DNA of 64,000 nucleotides from Elgaria multicarinata webbii (Eukaryota; Chordata; Lepidosauria; Squamata; Anguidae). The DNA is taken from assembly GCF_023053635.1 (NCBI RefSeq), contig NC_086184.1:11578379-11642378 (forward strand). Direction: 5' to 3'. This document shows, piece after piece, positions 21,390-38,109 of this stretch; within the stretch, counting starts at the first letter, position 1; every line of letters starts with the position of its first letter. A program made the translations under genes and the position numbers. A model generated the notes under the pieces. It had not been told where the DNA came from and ran no database searches. It saw nothing but the letters and a program-made list of their open reading frames with translations.

Positions 21390-22333
21390 TAATGAAACAA
21401 ACCATTAGCACATGATCCACTGAAATGAATGGCAATTTCATGACAGTATAAGTTGCGGGGGTTCCTGAAAGAGACAGTCGCAACTTGGACCCTTGTTATT
21501 AAGTTTAGACCTTCCATCCCGAAACATCACCTAGGTTAGACTATTTTTAAGTGGATGAAGTCTTCCTTTGCCCCAAATGAGGCCTACGTTTTCCATGGCA
21601 CCTCCAAAGCTTTGGATTTCAAGCTCCCCAAATGTCTTGAAGTCTATCTGCCATCAACGCAGAGCGGCGTTTGCTCTGGTCTTTAATTCAGGCATAATCA
21701 ATTTCTGGCTTGCTTGAGGATAACGGGGACTGCTCCAGCTTGCTCTTCCTTCCCCCCCTTCCGCTTGTGCTTTGCCAGGCATTCTGCAAAGCCTCGTGCC
21801 CGGTGCCTCTGGGAACCGCTGCCAGGGAGATGCGACTCTGCATTGACCCCAAATGCAGGCAGAGGCTTAAGACTGCAAGCTAAGCCCACAGTCGGGATCG
21901 TGAACCAGAAAACATTTCATCTCCAAACATTTCATCTACTAGGAATCGGCAAACATTTGAAACGACTAAGCAAGGGAGAAGAGCAGACAATTAAAGAAAG
22001 GAGCATGTTTCCAAGGGTCTGTAGTGCAAGACATAGGGCAGAAATTCTCAAATCTATACCAACACATCTTCCTTAGTCATGTTGCTACACATAGAAATTG
22101 CTTGGTGTGGTTTGTTGGCCTAGGAATGAATGCCTGGCCCCACCCAGAACTCTACATGTTCATCTGCGCCTGGGAACAGAGCTTACATGGTTGCATGTGG
22201 TATGTGCAAAATGCAGGGTCCCTGATCGTACAGAGAAAGCATCCACAGGCACACGTAACTAGGCAGGATTCGTTCACAGGTTCAGAGTACCTTATGGAGG
22301 TCAGGTTCAACTCGCTCCTCCATGCATTCTTTC
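21390..22333. other. Intergenic, unique-looking
   Basis: No domain-bearing frame. A 120-codon open frame around 21714-22076 has no recognisable motif or splice context and is treated as chance. Confidence 0.45.
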
Positions 22334-22341
22334 CTATAGGG

Positions 22342-22637
22342 CAGTGGTTCTCAACCTTCCTCAACCCTTTAATACAGTTCCTCATGTTGTGGTGACCCCC
22401 AACCATAAAATTATTTTCGTTCTTCTCTACATGATCCATTGTCATGGGATGGTTTGCTAATGAAAATAATACATAACAATAGCTTTAATAATACAAAAGA
22501 TGATACATGACATAGTTCAGTCAATACAGTTTCCTAAGACCATCGGAAATATGTGTTTCCCGATGGTCTTAGGTGACCCCTGTGAAAGGGTCATTCGACC
22601 CCCAAAGGGGTCCCGACCCACAGGTTGAGAACCGCTG
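22342..22637 (+). mobile_element. SPIN-type hAT nonautonomous element
   Basis: Begins CAGTGGTTCTCAACCTTCCT and ends AGGTTGAGAACCGCTG, the inverted termini of the SPACE INVADERS (SPIN) hAT family. Internal landmarks also match what I know of SPIN: CCTTTAATACAGTTCCTCAT, TTGTGGTGACCCCCAACCAT, AAAATTATTTTCGTT, CCCGATGGTCTTAGG and GACCCCTGTGAAAGGGTC. Perfect 8-bp duplications CTATAGGG (22334-22341, 22638-22645) fit the nnnTAnnn pattern of Buster-group hATs. Deleted inside, with no transposase. Confidence 0.9.
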
Positions 22638-22724
22638 CTATAGGGGCTTGTGCGATTTATTTTAATGTTGCCATTGTAGCCCACTGGATTCAGGGAAGGT
22701 TCCCCTCCACTTCTGTGCATACTT

Positions 22725-22940
22725 GATTTCCCCCCTACACTGGCCCTCTAGGGTACCCTAGAAGACCACACCTCTTTTCTGTAGGCTGAAATGACCCTCC
22801 TAAGGCTTAGTTACTGGCTGAAAGAACTCGGAGCAAAAATGTGCTGGCAGTACTATCCACCGCTAGAACAACATAACTTCTGAGAGCGTCTCTGAAATGG
22901 AATTATGTTCTTGGGGTGAAAGAGGTTCGACACTCCTGGG
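22725..22940 (+). mobile_element. hAT-like family A fragment
   Basis: TGAAATGACCCTCCTAAGGC, GAGCGTCTCTGAAATGGAAT and GGTTCGACACTCCTGG align with the 26880 copy. The left end is unclear. Confidence 0.45.
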
Positions 22941-23413
22941 CTAGACAGATCAATGGTCTTCTTTAATAAGTTATCAGGGTTCCTCCAATGACCGGGACTC
23001 CCAGAGAAACTCCTTATGGATCTATGCTTCCTTAAGAGTCCCACCTTCCATGTTTTTACTTTCCCTTTCCTAGTAACATGGGTTTAGGCTGTAGATGTGG
23101 GGTGAGTAACAGTCTGGACACTTGTGGCTTAACACAACAGGATTGTGCTGCCTTAGTATAACAAACCAAAATGATTTTGAGCTGGTTGGCTGTCTAGAGT
23201 TCAGTCCAATGCATGTTTACTCAGAACTAAATTCCTCTGTGTTCAATGGTGCTGACTCCCTTGTAATTGTGTTTAGTACTGCAGCCTTAGTATGTTGCCT
23301 GCCTTATAGTAAAATGATAACAGCATAATTTCATGTGTATAATGGCACCTTTGGATCCAACCCAATGATTAATAGTATGATATGAACTTCAGTTTAATTG
23401 GCATTTTAAATTA
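22941..23413. other. Intergenic with a GCAATCCTA-family relic
   Basis: 23200-23288 (AATGCATGTTTACTCAGAACT ... GTTCAATGGTGCTGACTCCC) is a decayed copy of that MITE. No gene. Confidence 0.45.
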
Positions 23414-25082
23414 GAGTTGTTGTTGTTTATTCATTCAGTCGTTTCCGACTCTTCGTGACTTCATGGACCAGCCCACGCCAGAGCTTTCTGTCGGCCGTTG
23501 CCACCCCCAGCTCCCCCAAGGTCGAGTCCGTCACCTCCAGAATATCATCCATCCATCTTGCCCTTGGTCGGCCCCTCTTCCTTTTGCCTTCCACTTTCCC
23601 TAGCATCAGCCTCTTCTCCAGGGTATCCTGTCTTCTCATTATGTGGCCAAAGTACTTCAGTTTTGCCTTTAATACCATTCCCTCAAGTGAGCAGTCTGGC
23701 TTTATTTCCTGGAGTATGGACTGGTTTGATCTTCTTGCAGTCCAAGGCACTCTCAGAATTTTCCTCCAACACCTCAGTTCAAAAGCATCTATCTTCCTTC
23801 GCTCAGCTTTCCTTATGGTCCAACTCTCGCAGCCATAGGTTACTACGGGGAATACCATTGCTTTAACTATGTGGACCTTTGTTGTCAGTGTGGTGTCTCT
23901 GCTCTTAACTATTTTATCAAGATTTGTCATTGCTCTCCTCCCAAGAAGTAAACATCTTCTGATTTCCTGGCTGCAGTCAGCGTCTGCAGTAATCTTTGCG
24001 CCCAGAAATACAAAGTCTGTCACTGCCTCCACATTTTCTCCCTCTATTTGCCAGTTATCAATCAAGCTGGTTGCCATAATCTTGGTTTTTTTTAGGTTTA
24101 ACTGCAACCCAGCTTTTGCACTTTCTTCTTTCACCTTCGTCATAAGGCTCCTCAGCTCCTCCTCGCTTTCTGCCATCAAAGTGGTGTCATCTGCATATCT
24201 GAGATTGTTAATGTTTCTTCCTGCGATTTTAACTCCAGCCTTGGATTCGTCAAGCCCAGCACGTCGCATGATGTGTTCTGCATACAAGTTGAATAGGTAA
24301 GGTGAGAGTATACAACCCTGCCGTACTCCTTTCCCAATCTTAAACCAGTCCGTTGTTCCGTGGTCTGTTCTTACCGTTGCTACTTGTTCGTTATACAGAT
24401 TCCTCAGGAGGCAGACAAGATGACTTGGTATCCCCGTACCACCAAGAACTTGCCACAGTTTATGATCCACACAGTCAAAGGCTTTAGAATAGTCAATAAA
24501 ACAGAAATAGATGTTTTTCTGGAACTCCCTGGCTTTCTCCATTATCCAGCGGATATTGGCAATTTGGTCTCTAGTTCCTCTGCCTTTTCTAAACCCAGCT
24601 TGTACATCTGGCAATTCTCAGTCCACGAATTGCTGGAGCCTACCTTGCAGGATCTTGAGCATTACCTTGCTGACATGTGAAATAAGTGCCAATGTGCGAT
24701 AGTTGGAACATTCTTTAGTGTTTCCCTTTTTTGGTATGGGGATATAAGTTGATTTTTTCCAGTCTGATGGCCATTCTTGTGTTTTCCAAATTTGCTGGCA
24801 TATGGCATGCATCACCTTGACAGCATCATCTTGCAATATTTTAAACAGTTCAGCTGGGATACCGTCGTCTCCTGCTGCCTTGTTATTAGCAATGCTTCTT
24901 AAGGCCCATTTAACCTCACTCTTCAGGATGTCTGGCTCTAACTCACTGACCACACCGTCTGAGCTATCCCCGATATTATTATCCTTCCTATACAGATCTT
25001 CCGTATATTCTTGCCACCTTTTCTTGATCTCTACTGTTTCTGTTAGGTCCTTGCCATCTTTGTTTTTGATCATACCCATTTA
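23414..25082 (-). mobile_element. Bov-B (RTE-clade) LINE, 5'-truncated, with reverse transcriptase
   Basis: The minus strand encodes the RT and C-terminal part of Bov-B ORF2. From 25079 to 24618 it reads KKRWQEYTEDLY, EPDILKSEVKWALRSI, GDDGIPAELFKILQDDAVKV and IPIPKKGNTKECSNYR. From 24614 to 23427 it holds RT motif A (FIDYSKAFDCVDH), motif B (GVRQGCILSPYLFNLY) and the catalytic YADD (residues 140-143 of that piece), then TYGCESWTIRKAE, VPWTARRSNQSIL, YFGHIMRRQDTLEKRLMLGK and TKSRKRL. One in-frame TGA (24618-24620) separates the two pieces where the family has Arg; one Asn codon is also missing before KLW. The APE endonuclease half is absent. The 3' end has the Bov-B tail (AGTCGGAAACGACTGAATG and AACAACAAC). 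Typical of squamates. Confidence 0.95.
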
Positions 25083-25084
25083 CT

Positions 25085-25587
25085 TGCTGTAAATCACTTG
25101 GAGTCCCCAAGGCAAGAAAGTGAATTAGATATATTCAAAATCAAACAAATTAATACTTTGGGTAAACAGATTTTTCATTTGTGTTGCCATCTTTCTAGTA
25201 TCTCCTATTTTATTTTATACAAGTATACAACTGGACCCATTTTTAAAAACAGAATAAAAAAATGAACCACTCATGGCTTTTAAGTAGCTGTCTCACTGGC
25301 AGTTGTCTTTTCTCCCTGGCTTTGAGAGGAGCACTGAATTGCAAAACATTTTAGTGATATTATTTCAAGTACTGTCGAGTTGGGAAAAGGATAGTGGAGT
25401 GGTAGTGGGGATAAATTGTATGCTGACTTTCTACAGATCAAAAAACAAACAAATATTTCTTCAAGGTGATCTACAGACCTGCACAGTTTAATCAATTCAC
25501 CAGTCTGATGAATCAATTATGGCTTTAATTGCAGATATATATATTTTAAAAATGCTAATTAATTAGGCAAGCCATTGGCATTTTATA
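25085..25587. other. Intergenic, AT-rich
   Basis: No gene or confident repeat. TAATTAATTAGGC near 25555-25566 is the only notable motif. Confidence 0.4.
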
Positions 25588-25950
25588 TAAGGGTTGTGAC
25601 CTGATTAATTTTCATAGATTAATCATATGAACTCTAGTTGAGTGATTAATTTCGATTGACTAAATTAGCACAAACTTGCATATGGATGCAAACAATATTT
25701 CTGAAGCTAAAAAGCACATTTTTGTTTGCTTTTAGCTAATTCATACATGAGCCGTGCCATCATCTTAGAAGAAGAGCTCTTCCTCTGAGTAAGGAAAATG
25801 CAACTCTAGTCCTATATCCATTTATACTGAAAGTGGTGCTTGCCAGATGCAATTTTTATGAGCACAATTTTTATGTTACCTGATTAATTGGGCGGGGGCA
25901 TCTTTATGGTTGGTTACTTAATCCACCTAATTAATGAGCATTGCAGCCCT
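25588..25950. mobile_element. hAT-like MITE (AGGGYTG...CAGCCCT)
   Basis: Ends TAAGGGTTGTGACCTGATTA and CATTGCAGCCCT are short inverted repeats. Octamers ATTTTATA (25580-25587) and GTTTTATA (25951-25958) match at 7 of 8. Rich in GATTAAT/ATTAATC. A diverged relative starts at 43103. Confidence 0.5.
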
Positions 25951-26044
25951 GTTTTATACTCTTCAGAAAATGATTTTGCTTGAGCCACAGTAACATGTAC
26001 TTTAGATTAGGTTTCCTTGGTCTATGAAGGTGAAGGTGTAGGCG

Positions 26045-26344
26045 CCTGGCGCCTACACTGTACTCCTTTCGTCGCCAGCTGAAGACCTTTTTATTCACTC
26101 AGTATTTTTAACACTTAATTTTAACTTAAATTTAAATTATACTGTTTTAACTCTGTATTTTAACCTTATATCAATTTTGCTGCGTGGTTTTATCCTGGTT
26201 GTGCTTTTTATATTGTATTTTGTATTTGTATTTTTAACTTGTTGGTTGTTTTATGATGGTTTAATTTTTGTGAACCGCCCAGAGAGCTTCGGCTATTGGG
26301 CGGTATAAAAATGTAATAAATAAATAAATAAATAAAATAAATAA
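26045..26344 (+). mobile_element. L2-clade LINE 3' end with (AATA)n tail
   Basis: Begins in the ORF2 C-terminus (CTGAAGACCTTTTTATTCAC). Uninterrupted 3' UTR: TTATCCTGGTTGTGC, TTGTGAACCGCCCAGAGAGC, TTGGGCGGTATAAAAATG and AATA repeats. It serves as the empty-site reference for the MITE nested at 17126. Confidence 0.85.
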
Positions 26345-26389
26345 GTATTGAGGAAAGGGGACAGACCATGGTAAGGTGGCATGGCCTTT

Positions 26390-26775
26390 TCCAACTTGAT
26401 GCTCTTCAGATGTTTTGGACTTCAACTCCCATGAATGGGTCTGAAGTTAGTCATGACTAATTTAAGATTCATTCATTTCAATGGATCTACTCTACATAGG
26501 AACAACATTGTCCAATGTTTCAGATTTCTGGTCCATCTCAGCTGACCCAGTGACCTTCCAGCTACGAATGGCAGAGAAATCTGTAACTGATTCAAATGAG
26601 TTTGGATTTCTATGAATCTGACCCATGGATTCCCAAGCTGCCTGACCTTTTCTGAATCATGTGGACTTGTGAACCAGTTTTTCACTTTTGATGTTGGTGG
26701 ACTACAGCTCCCATCATCCCTCATAGTTGGCCATATTTTCTGGGGCTGATGGGGATTGTGGTCTGGCATCCTCTA
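26390..26775. mobile_element. Two fragments of the ACTACAACTCCCA palindromic MITE
   Basis: 26393-26440 (AGATGTTTTGGACTTCAACT) and 26692-26775 (GGTGGACTACAGCTCCCATC ... GGGGATTGTGGTCTGGCATC) are partial arms of the family best preserved at 46725. The sequence between them is unassigned. Confidence 0.5.
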
Positions 26776-26879
26776 TAGGGTCACGGGCACCCCATCCATG
26801 ATCTACCATGATTACCAGTAGCTCTCCAAAGTCTAAAGCAGAAGTCTTTACCAGTCCCGCTACCTAAGACCTTTAAAAT

Positions 26880-27208
26880 CAGGAGTGTTGAACCTCAGGT
26901 CTGCGGGCCAAATTTGGCCTGCCTGCAGTCCCCCTCCAGCCCTCTCCAGATGGCCTCACTCTCTTTCTCCCAGCCATGGATCCTTTGGTGGTTTCTTGCT
27001 TTTGTGCAGTCCTTCCCCCAATTCTGAAAGGTTGAAATGCCTTTCCTAAAGCATAGTGATTGACAGAAACTATGTTAGGCCAAAGTATCTTGGTATTTTT
27101 GTTCCCACCCCTTTTGCCTTCAGCCTTGCTCTCTACTGGAGTGTGGTCACTGAATGCTTCTCCATAATGGAATTCCACCCCAGGGGCTAAAAGAAGTTCA
27201 ACACTCCT
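26880..27208 (+). mobile_element. hAT-like nonautonomous element, family A
   Basis: Starts CAGGAGTGTTGAACCTCAGG and ends AAGTTCAACACTCCT: 11-bp inverted termini. Inside are GAAAGGTTGAAATGCCTTTC, AAAGTATCTTGGTATTTTTG and CTTCTCCATAATGGAATTCC. Best preserved ends of the family. Confidence 0.65.
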
Positions 27209-27209
27209 C

Positions 27210-28305
27210 CTATCAGGCATTGCCTCCACATTGCAGGTGGGGAACTGACACTGAGAGATAGTGTCTTGCCCTAAAGGACATCTGACCTAGTACATTCATG
27301 AGAGTTGAACCAGGCTTTCCTGGTTCACAGTTCCGTCTTAAATACTGTGTTTAAATATTGTAGGCCTCTTTGACAAACCAAGACAAAGAAACTGGTCTAG
27401 AGGTGGCATTAGAAAGAAGCCTATGATGTCTGTAACAACTGTTTACTGAGAGGCCCATTTTATATGTAGAAAAAGGTAGGCCTGAGTAGGTTTGGTGTCC
27501 CCTGCAGTTTGGAGGTATACAGCCTTATCCATTGATCTTTGACTGGTAATTCAGAAGCTCCATAGTGCAAGTAAAACTGCCATTTTCTTCTCCTTTTTCT
27601 TTGACTTTTTTTAAAGGAGAAAAAGTCAGAATGGGAGGTAAACATATGCAGAAAAACATTAAAAGAGGATCCCAAGGTGCAGTTTGGGCTTAAAAGTAAA
27701 TTCGGGGTCTGAAAGTATTAATTCTTTTAAGCAGCTTCTCCTTCCCAATCTTAGCCCCATAATCTCTTTATGTACATCAATGGGCACACAAGCACTAGAC
27801 TATGTGAGTGACAGCTCTATAACTCTTTGTCAGAGGTGTGATTCCATTCCCAGAAACTAAAATAAAACCAATTTACCTAAGGGTTTTGCCAGTCATGTTT
27901 CAAAAATAATTCCAGCCCAGATCTTTACTTTTCTATTGAAAGCCTAAACCGGTGCCTCAGTCAGATAGGGAAAAGGTTATACTGGTCTGACAGTTTAATT
28001 CCAGTAGGACGAGTGAATCCATTTTTGTTTGCGACACCGGGTTGCAATTTTGTGCTATCCAGTTCAAAATCAATGCTGGCAATAAACTATCTATAGAAAG
28101 CAATTTTTGAGCTCATGTAGTCCTGACATTACTGTAAACGTGTCCTAGTCTGACTGCACTCAAAACAAGAGAGAAATGCCCAATGTCACGATACCAGCAA
28201 ATTATGACCCAAGCTCTTTATCTGCAAAAATGTTTGCAGTTCAAGAAAGCTTTGATACATTTCCAAAGTATCACACCCAAGGGTATCTCATCTCTGCATT
28301 AATCA
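27210..28305. other. Intergenic, nothing recognised
   Basis: Unique-looking, AT-rich sequence without any domain-bearing reading frame. Confidence 0.45.
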
Positions 28306-28495
28306 TGCAAAATGTCAGGCTCACATCCAAATTGGGATGCCTTTCCTAATACTTGGAGCTTCAAGCTAAAATATGTGGGTATTTTGGCCCCACCCACTTT
28401 GCATGCCCCTACCCCATTTCTGCCTTTGGCTCCACCCACCACTGGAATGCAGCTCCTGAGAGTTTCTCCTTGGGCTTAAAAAGTTTCAACACCCC
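28306..28495 (+). mobile_element. hAT-like family A fragment
   Basis: GGGATGCCTTTCCTAATACT, CTTCAAGCTAAAATATGTGG, GTATTTTGGCCCCACCCACT and AAAAGTTTCAACACCCC follow the family order. The left end is missing. Confidence 0.45.
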
Positions 28496-28544
28496 ACGCT
28501 CTATAAGAACATGCTGGACATAATTCTGCAAGGGTTAGTTATGA

Positions 28545-28715
28545 CTGGGAATGCAACCTTATATACACTTCCCTGGCTGTAAGCCTTATTGAACACAGCA
28601 GATTCTGTTCTTTAGGTAAACACACACAGGGTTACATTGTGAAACTGCAATCCTGTACACATTGATCTGGGAGACAGGCCCATTGAACTGACTTGGGATT
28701 GAAACCTTTTGGAAA
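28545..28715. mobile_element. GCAATCCTA-family MITEs, two decayed copies
   Basis: GAATGCAACCTTATATACACTT, then GTAAGCCTTATTGAACACAG, then AAACTGCAATCCTGTACACATT and CCCATTGAACTGACTTGGGA. Confidence 0.45.
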
Positions 28716-28769
28716 TCAATGGGATGAGTTAGCAATGATGAAAACTTCAAGTTTGTAGAGGCATACAGT

Positions 28770-28845
28770 GGAACGGGTGCCTTGTAGGCCGTCTAATCCA
28801 ACCCCCGAAAGGAAACCAAGAGCTATACAATCTCTGATATATGGA
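28770..28845 (-). mobile_element. CR1 LINE 3' fragment
   Basis: GTAGGCCGTCTAATCCAACC, then CCC...GGAAACCAAGAGCTATACA, is the reverse-strand CR1 3' region. The terminal microsatellite is not preserved. Confidence 0.45.
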
Positions 28846-28849
28846 AGAC

Positions 28850-30273
28850 CATCGAGCCCCGGTAACTGGTTTCATTGTTATGTATTTTCACCTAATGTTC
28901 AGCCAAAATCCACCCTCCTTTAACTTAACTGCATTAGATCGATTTTCTGCCTTGTTGTGGCAAAAGCAGAGGACAAATCCTTGTCTATGTGGCAACACTT
29001 ATGTATTTGGGAGTAAATCCCACAGAATCTAGTAGAATTTGTTTCCAAGTAGGGATAGGGGAGAATTTCATTCATTTAGGTGCAATCCTACAAACGGTTA
29101 GGAAGAAAGAAAAAAGTCCTACAGCTTCCAGCATTCTCTAGTCAGCATGGAATGCTGGGAGATGTAGGACTTTTTTCAGTTTAAATATGCATAGGATTGC
29201 ATCCTTACTGTGAAGCTAGAGATTTAAAAAGAAATGAATGTGGGAGATTTGTCCATCCCGGCGCAGGGCTTTGAGCACGTAAATCTTCTGGTTTATAATC
29301 CCTTAAATGTAACCAGATTGGTGGGGCTGAATTAGGGGAGCAACCTTTACCTTCCCCCCCCCCCCACCGGGACAGGCTCTTTGTCTTTAATCGCAACATG
29401 GCAGGCAGGTACAACATGGCATCCTCCGAGTTAGGAATAGCTGTACCTGTTGAATTTGGCCAGCGCAGATGGATGAGAAATTTGTTTCGTTTTCAATAAG
29501 GATTGACCACTTTTACCACATTTCTTCATATACAGGAAGAAAAGAATTTGAGATTTATAAAAACAAATGAATACAGGAGGAAATGAAATTGACAGATTTT
29601 GACATCTGGTTTACAAAAACATTCTGAAGAGTTTGAAAGTTTGCAATGCTCACTTACTACTTTGGGACCTTTTAGCTGGTTTTAGTAAATCCAAATAATG
29701 CAAAAGTAATGACACAAGAGAGTGAGGATGGCATTGCTCTATCCTTACATCCTTACATTTGGGTCTTTTTTTTTTTTAACAGCCCAACATGACTACACTT
29801 TTTGTATATGGCAGAACAATCCTTTGCATGTTGACTCAGCAATAAGTCCAACAGTATTCAATGGCGCTCGCTCAGGTCAAGGTGTGCAGGACTGCAGCAT
29901 AAATGGATAAGCCAAAAAAAATGTGGGTGAATGTGATGATGAAGTCAAAGGATCCTTTTTGCTGTTGGATGCACAGCTAATTTTCAATGTCAGTCTAGTG
30001 AACTCTCACAACATTAGTGTAGGTGTGAATTTGGACCACTGTTCTTCATAAAGACCCCCCACCCTCACCTTTAGATGCACACAGTATGGCTCAGTTATAC
30101 CTGTTATAAACTAAATACTTAATTTATTTCAATGCATCTAGTCCTGCAGATTTACATTGCTGTAAGAAGTGACAGAACTGGACTTGCAACTGTGCAGCTT
30201 CCACATTAGACTGTGCATACCTAGGTCTGATTCTCATATTCATCACTTGATGACTTTGCCATGAAGTGATTTA
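28850..30273. other. Intergenic; minor MITE relics
   Basis: 29815-29900 is a decayed GCAATCCTA-family piece (TCAATGGCGCTCGCTC, GGACTGCAGC). 29100-29210 carries a small inverted pair around CTACAGCTTCCAGCATTC and GAATGCTGGGAGATGTAGG. No gene. Confidence 0.4.
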
Positions 30274-30461
30274 TAAATTACATTTATATCCCATTTTTTT
30301 TGCTCTTTCAAGGAACCTCTTACATGGCTCCACAACAACAACCCTGTGAGGTATGTTAGGTTAGGCTGACAGTCAGTGACTTGCCTAAAGTTGCCCAGTG
30401 GGGACTAGAACCTGGATCTCTTGAGTTCCAATCCAAGACTCCAACCATTACACCACACTGT
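30274..30461 (-). mobile_element. tRNA-derived SINE (lizard SINE2/ACA-like)
   Basis: Reverse complement of the 11571 family: TTACATTTATATCCCATTTT tail, CAACAACAACCCTGTGAGGT, TTGCCCAGTGGGGACTAGAA, and ACCATTACACCACACTG as the complemented tRNA-like head. Confidence 0.7.
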
Positions 30462-30780
30462 CCCTCTTCCATGCATGAGCCAAGCCCTGCAAACTCAGTA
30501 TAATCCTTCTTCACATTCCCAAATTGTACCCGAATTGTCATCTCTGTTTTTGAAGACCCTCTTCCCCCCTCCTATTCCCTCCTTTCCTTTAAAGACTATA
30601 CATGGGTGATGGTCATCACAAACAGAAGTGGTTTTCCAGAAGCTTTCTAACAGTTTGCGACAATGACACACAAACTCTGAAGTCTCCACCCCACCCACGC
30701 ACATTGTTACATAACTGAAGGAAGTTCCCCTTCTCCATTTCACACAGCCAGCCCCTGGTGTTAGGTTACATCACCAGTCT

Positions 30781-30900
30781 TCCCCAACCTGGTGCTCTCC
30801 AGATGTTTTGGACGTCAACTTCTACCAGTCCCAGCCAGCATGCTCAATGGTGACAGATGATAGCAGTTGTAGTCCCAAACATCTGGAGGGCACCAGGCTA
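30781..30900. mobile_element. ACTACAACTCCCA palindromic MITE
   Basis: TCCCCAACCTGGTGCTCTCC and AACATCTGGAGGGCACCAGG are the complementary ends. The centre has CCCAGCCAGCATGCTCAATGG. Confidence 0.7.
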
Positions 30901-30921
30901 TCATTTACACATTAAGAGTCT

Positions 30922-30975
30922 TAAGGTGCAATCCTAGACATGTTTCCCCATCTCAATGTGCATAGGATTGTGCTC
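30922..30975. mobile_element. GCAATCCTA-family MITE fragment
   Basis: GGTGCAATCCTAGACATG and TGCATAGGATTGTGCTCTTA face each other across a short centre. Confidence 0.5.
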
Positions 30976-31764
30976 TTAACCTTTCTGTCCCACCTGTGGC
31001 CCTCTCTAACCCTCCTTCTTTTTCAAACCCCAAATTCAAAACACTAGCATAGGATGCAAAGCTTTACTCCAGCGTGGGCTCATCAGAACCCCATTTTAGT
31101 GGCCTGTGAACAGGTGTCATTAAGACTGGAGCTGTGAGCATACACAGAGTAGTTTTCCCCCTCCCTCACTGGTTAGTAATCACAGCCAGCCCCTCCTTAT
31201 TAGTATCAGATCACAGATACTCTTATCTTCCTCAGCCTGGTACCCTGTGGCTGTATTGGACTATAATCCCCATCATTAGCAAATGACTGATCAAGGACAG
31301 CACCAGGTTGGAGAAAGCTAAACTATCACAGCCTGGATTTCTCTTTCTACAGAGATAACCACATCTGTCTGTCTGTCTGTCCGTCTCACTCTCAGGGTAC
31401 CCAGGCCCCAGACTTTTCCTGAGCTCCAGCACATGTTGCACTGTCCTCTCCCATCCTAGGATCACCTGCTCCCCCCAGATCCCATATTTCCGTTCCTTCT
31501 TCCTCCTCTGCCTGCAGCTGATCACACTTGGCGAGGCGGGGCTTTCTCTAAGTTCAAGAGCCTCTCCTACCTGGGAAATTGTTGTCCCAGCTGCGGGCAA
31601 CAGTGAAAGACACGCAGGCTTTTCCTCTTCCCTGTTCTCTCTATGGGGACCCTGGTTGGTGGACAGAAGGGAGTTCAACAGGGTCTGGACGCTCCAGCCC
31701 CAGAACCGTCCAATCCAAAAGCAGGATCCTATGGGACCCCCTCGCCGGCTGGCTTCGGTCTTCG
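30976..31764. other. CBLN1 upstream flank
   Basis: GC content rises toward the island. 31232-31315 is a decayed ACTACAACTCCCA MITE (GGACTATAATCCCCATCATT, AGCACCAGGTTGG). (CTGT)n occurs at about 31364-31382. No exon recognised. Confidence 0.45.
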
Positions 31765-31930
31765 TCCTGCAAACTGGCTGGTGGCTCCTTTTTCAGAGGG
31801 GTTGTAACTTCACTCCGGGTTTCACTCAGAACCAAGCCAGAACGGGGCTCCCAAAGGCGCTGAGCCCATTTTGGGGATGGAGAGCTCCTTTAGAGTCGAC
31901 TCTCTGCCTCACTGAAACAGCCCCCCTCCT
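31765..31930. mobile_element. Palindromic MITE (GGCTGGTGGCTCC family) beside the CBLN1 CpG island
   Basis: Left arm: AACTGGCTGGTGGCTCC, CACTCCGGGTTTCACTCAGA, ACCAAGCCAGAAC. Right arm: GAGCTCCTTTAGAGT and TCACTGAAACAG, which pair with the left arm. Same family as the nearly complete palindrome at 49669-49846 and single arms at 33084, 48719 and 51785. It ends where the CpG-dense promoter region begins. Confidence 0.6.
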
Positions 31931-32424
31931 CTCCTTACCTGCTGGAAGGAACGAAGAGGCGGCGCTCGCTCCAGTCCAGGCCCGGCCCGGCCAAACCAGC
32001 ACCGTCATCCGCCGCCGCGGCTCTCGCTCTCGCTCCTTCTCTCCACCTGCTCCGGATCACCTTAATCACCCAAAAGCCTCCGCCTTCGGGGGGAGCCGGA
32101 GACGGACTGGGCGTCCATTGGCTGGCGGCGAGCGCGCTGGCTTCTCATTGGCCGCGGGCGGCGCCGGGCTGGGCGTGGCCGGCGCTGACGCAAGGCCGGG
32201 GTTGGCGAGTTGCGGGCTGGGAAGGCGGGGTCGGCGCGTGGCGCGGCGCCTTTTGTGCGCTCCGGCGGCGGAGCGGAGCTTTCTTTGGCCATAGCTGCGG
32301 CGGCGGGCGGGCGAGCAGGCGGGCGAGCGAGCGGGAGAGCGAGCAGGCGGGCGGCGCCTCCTCCTCCTCCTCCTCTTCTTCTTTGCCCCCGTTTCTCCGC
32401 CGCCGCCTCCTCCTCTTCTGCGCT

Positions 32425-38109
<5,685 letters not shown>

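Noticed and set aside
21714-22076. 120-codon plus-strand frame
   Set aside because: No domain, no conserved start context, and next to transposon remnants; judged chance.
23455-24300. Several plus-strand frames of 122-143 codons
   Set aside because: They are shadows antisense to the Bov-B reverse transcriptase.
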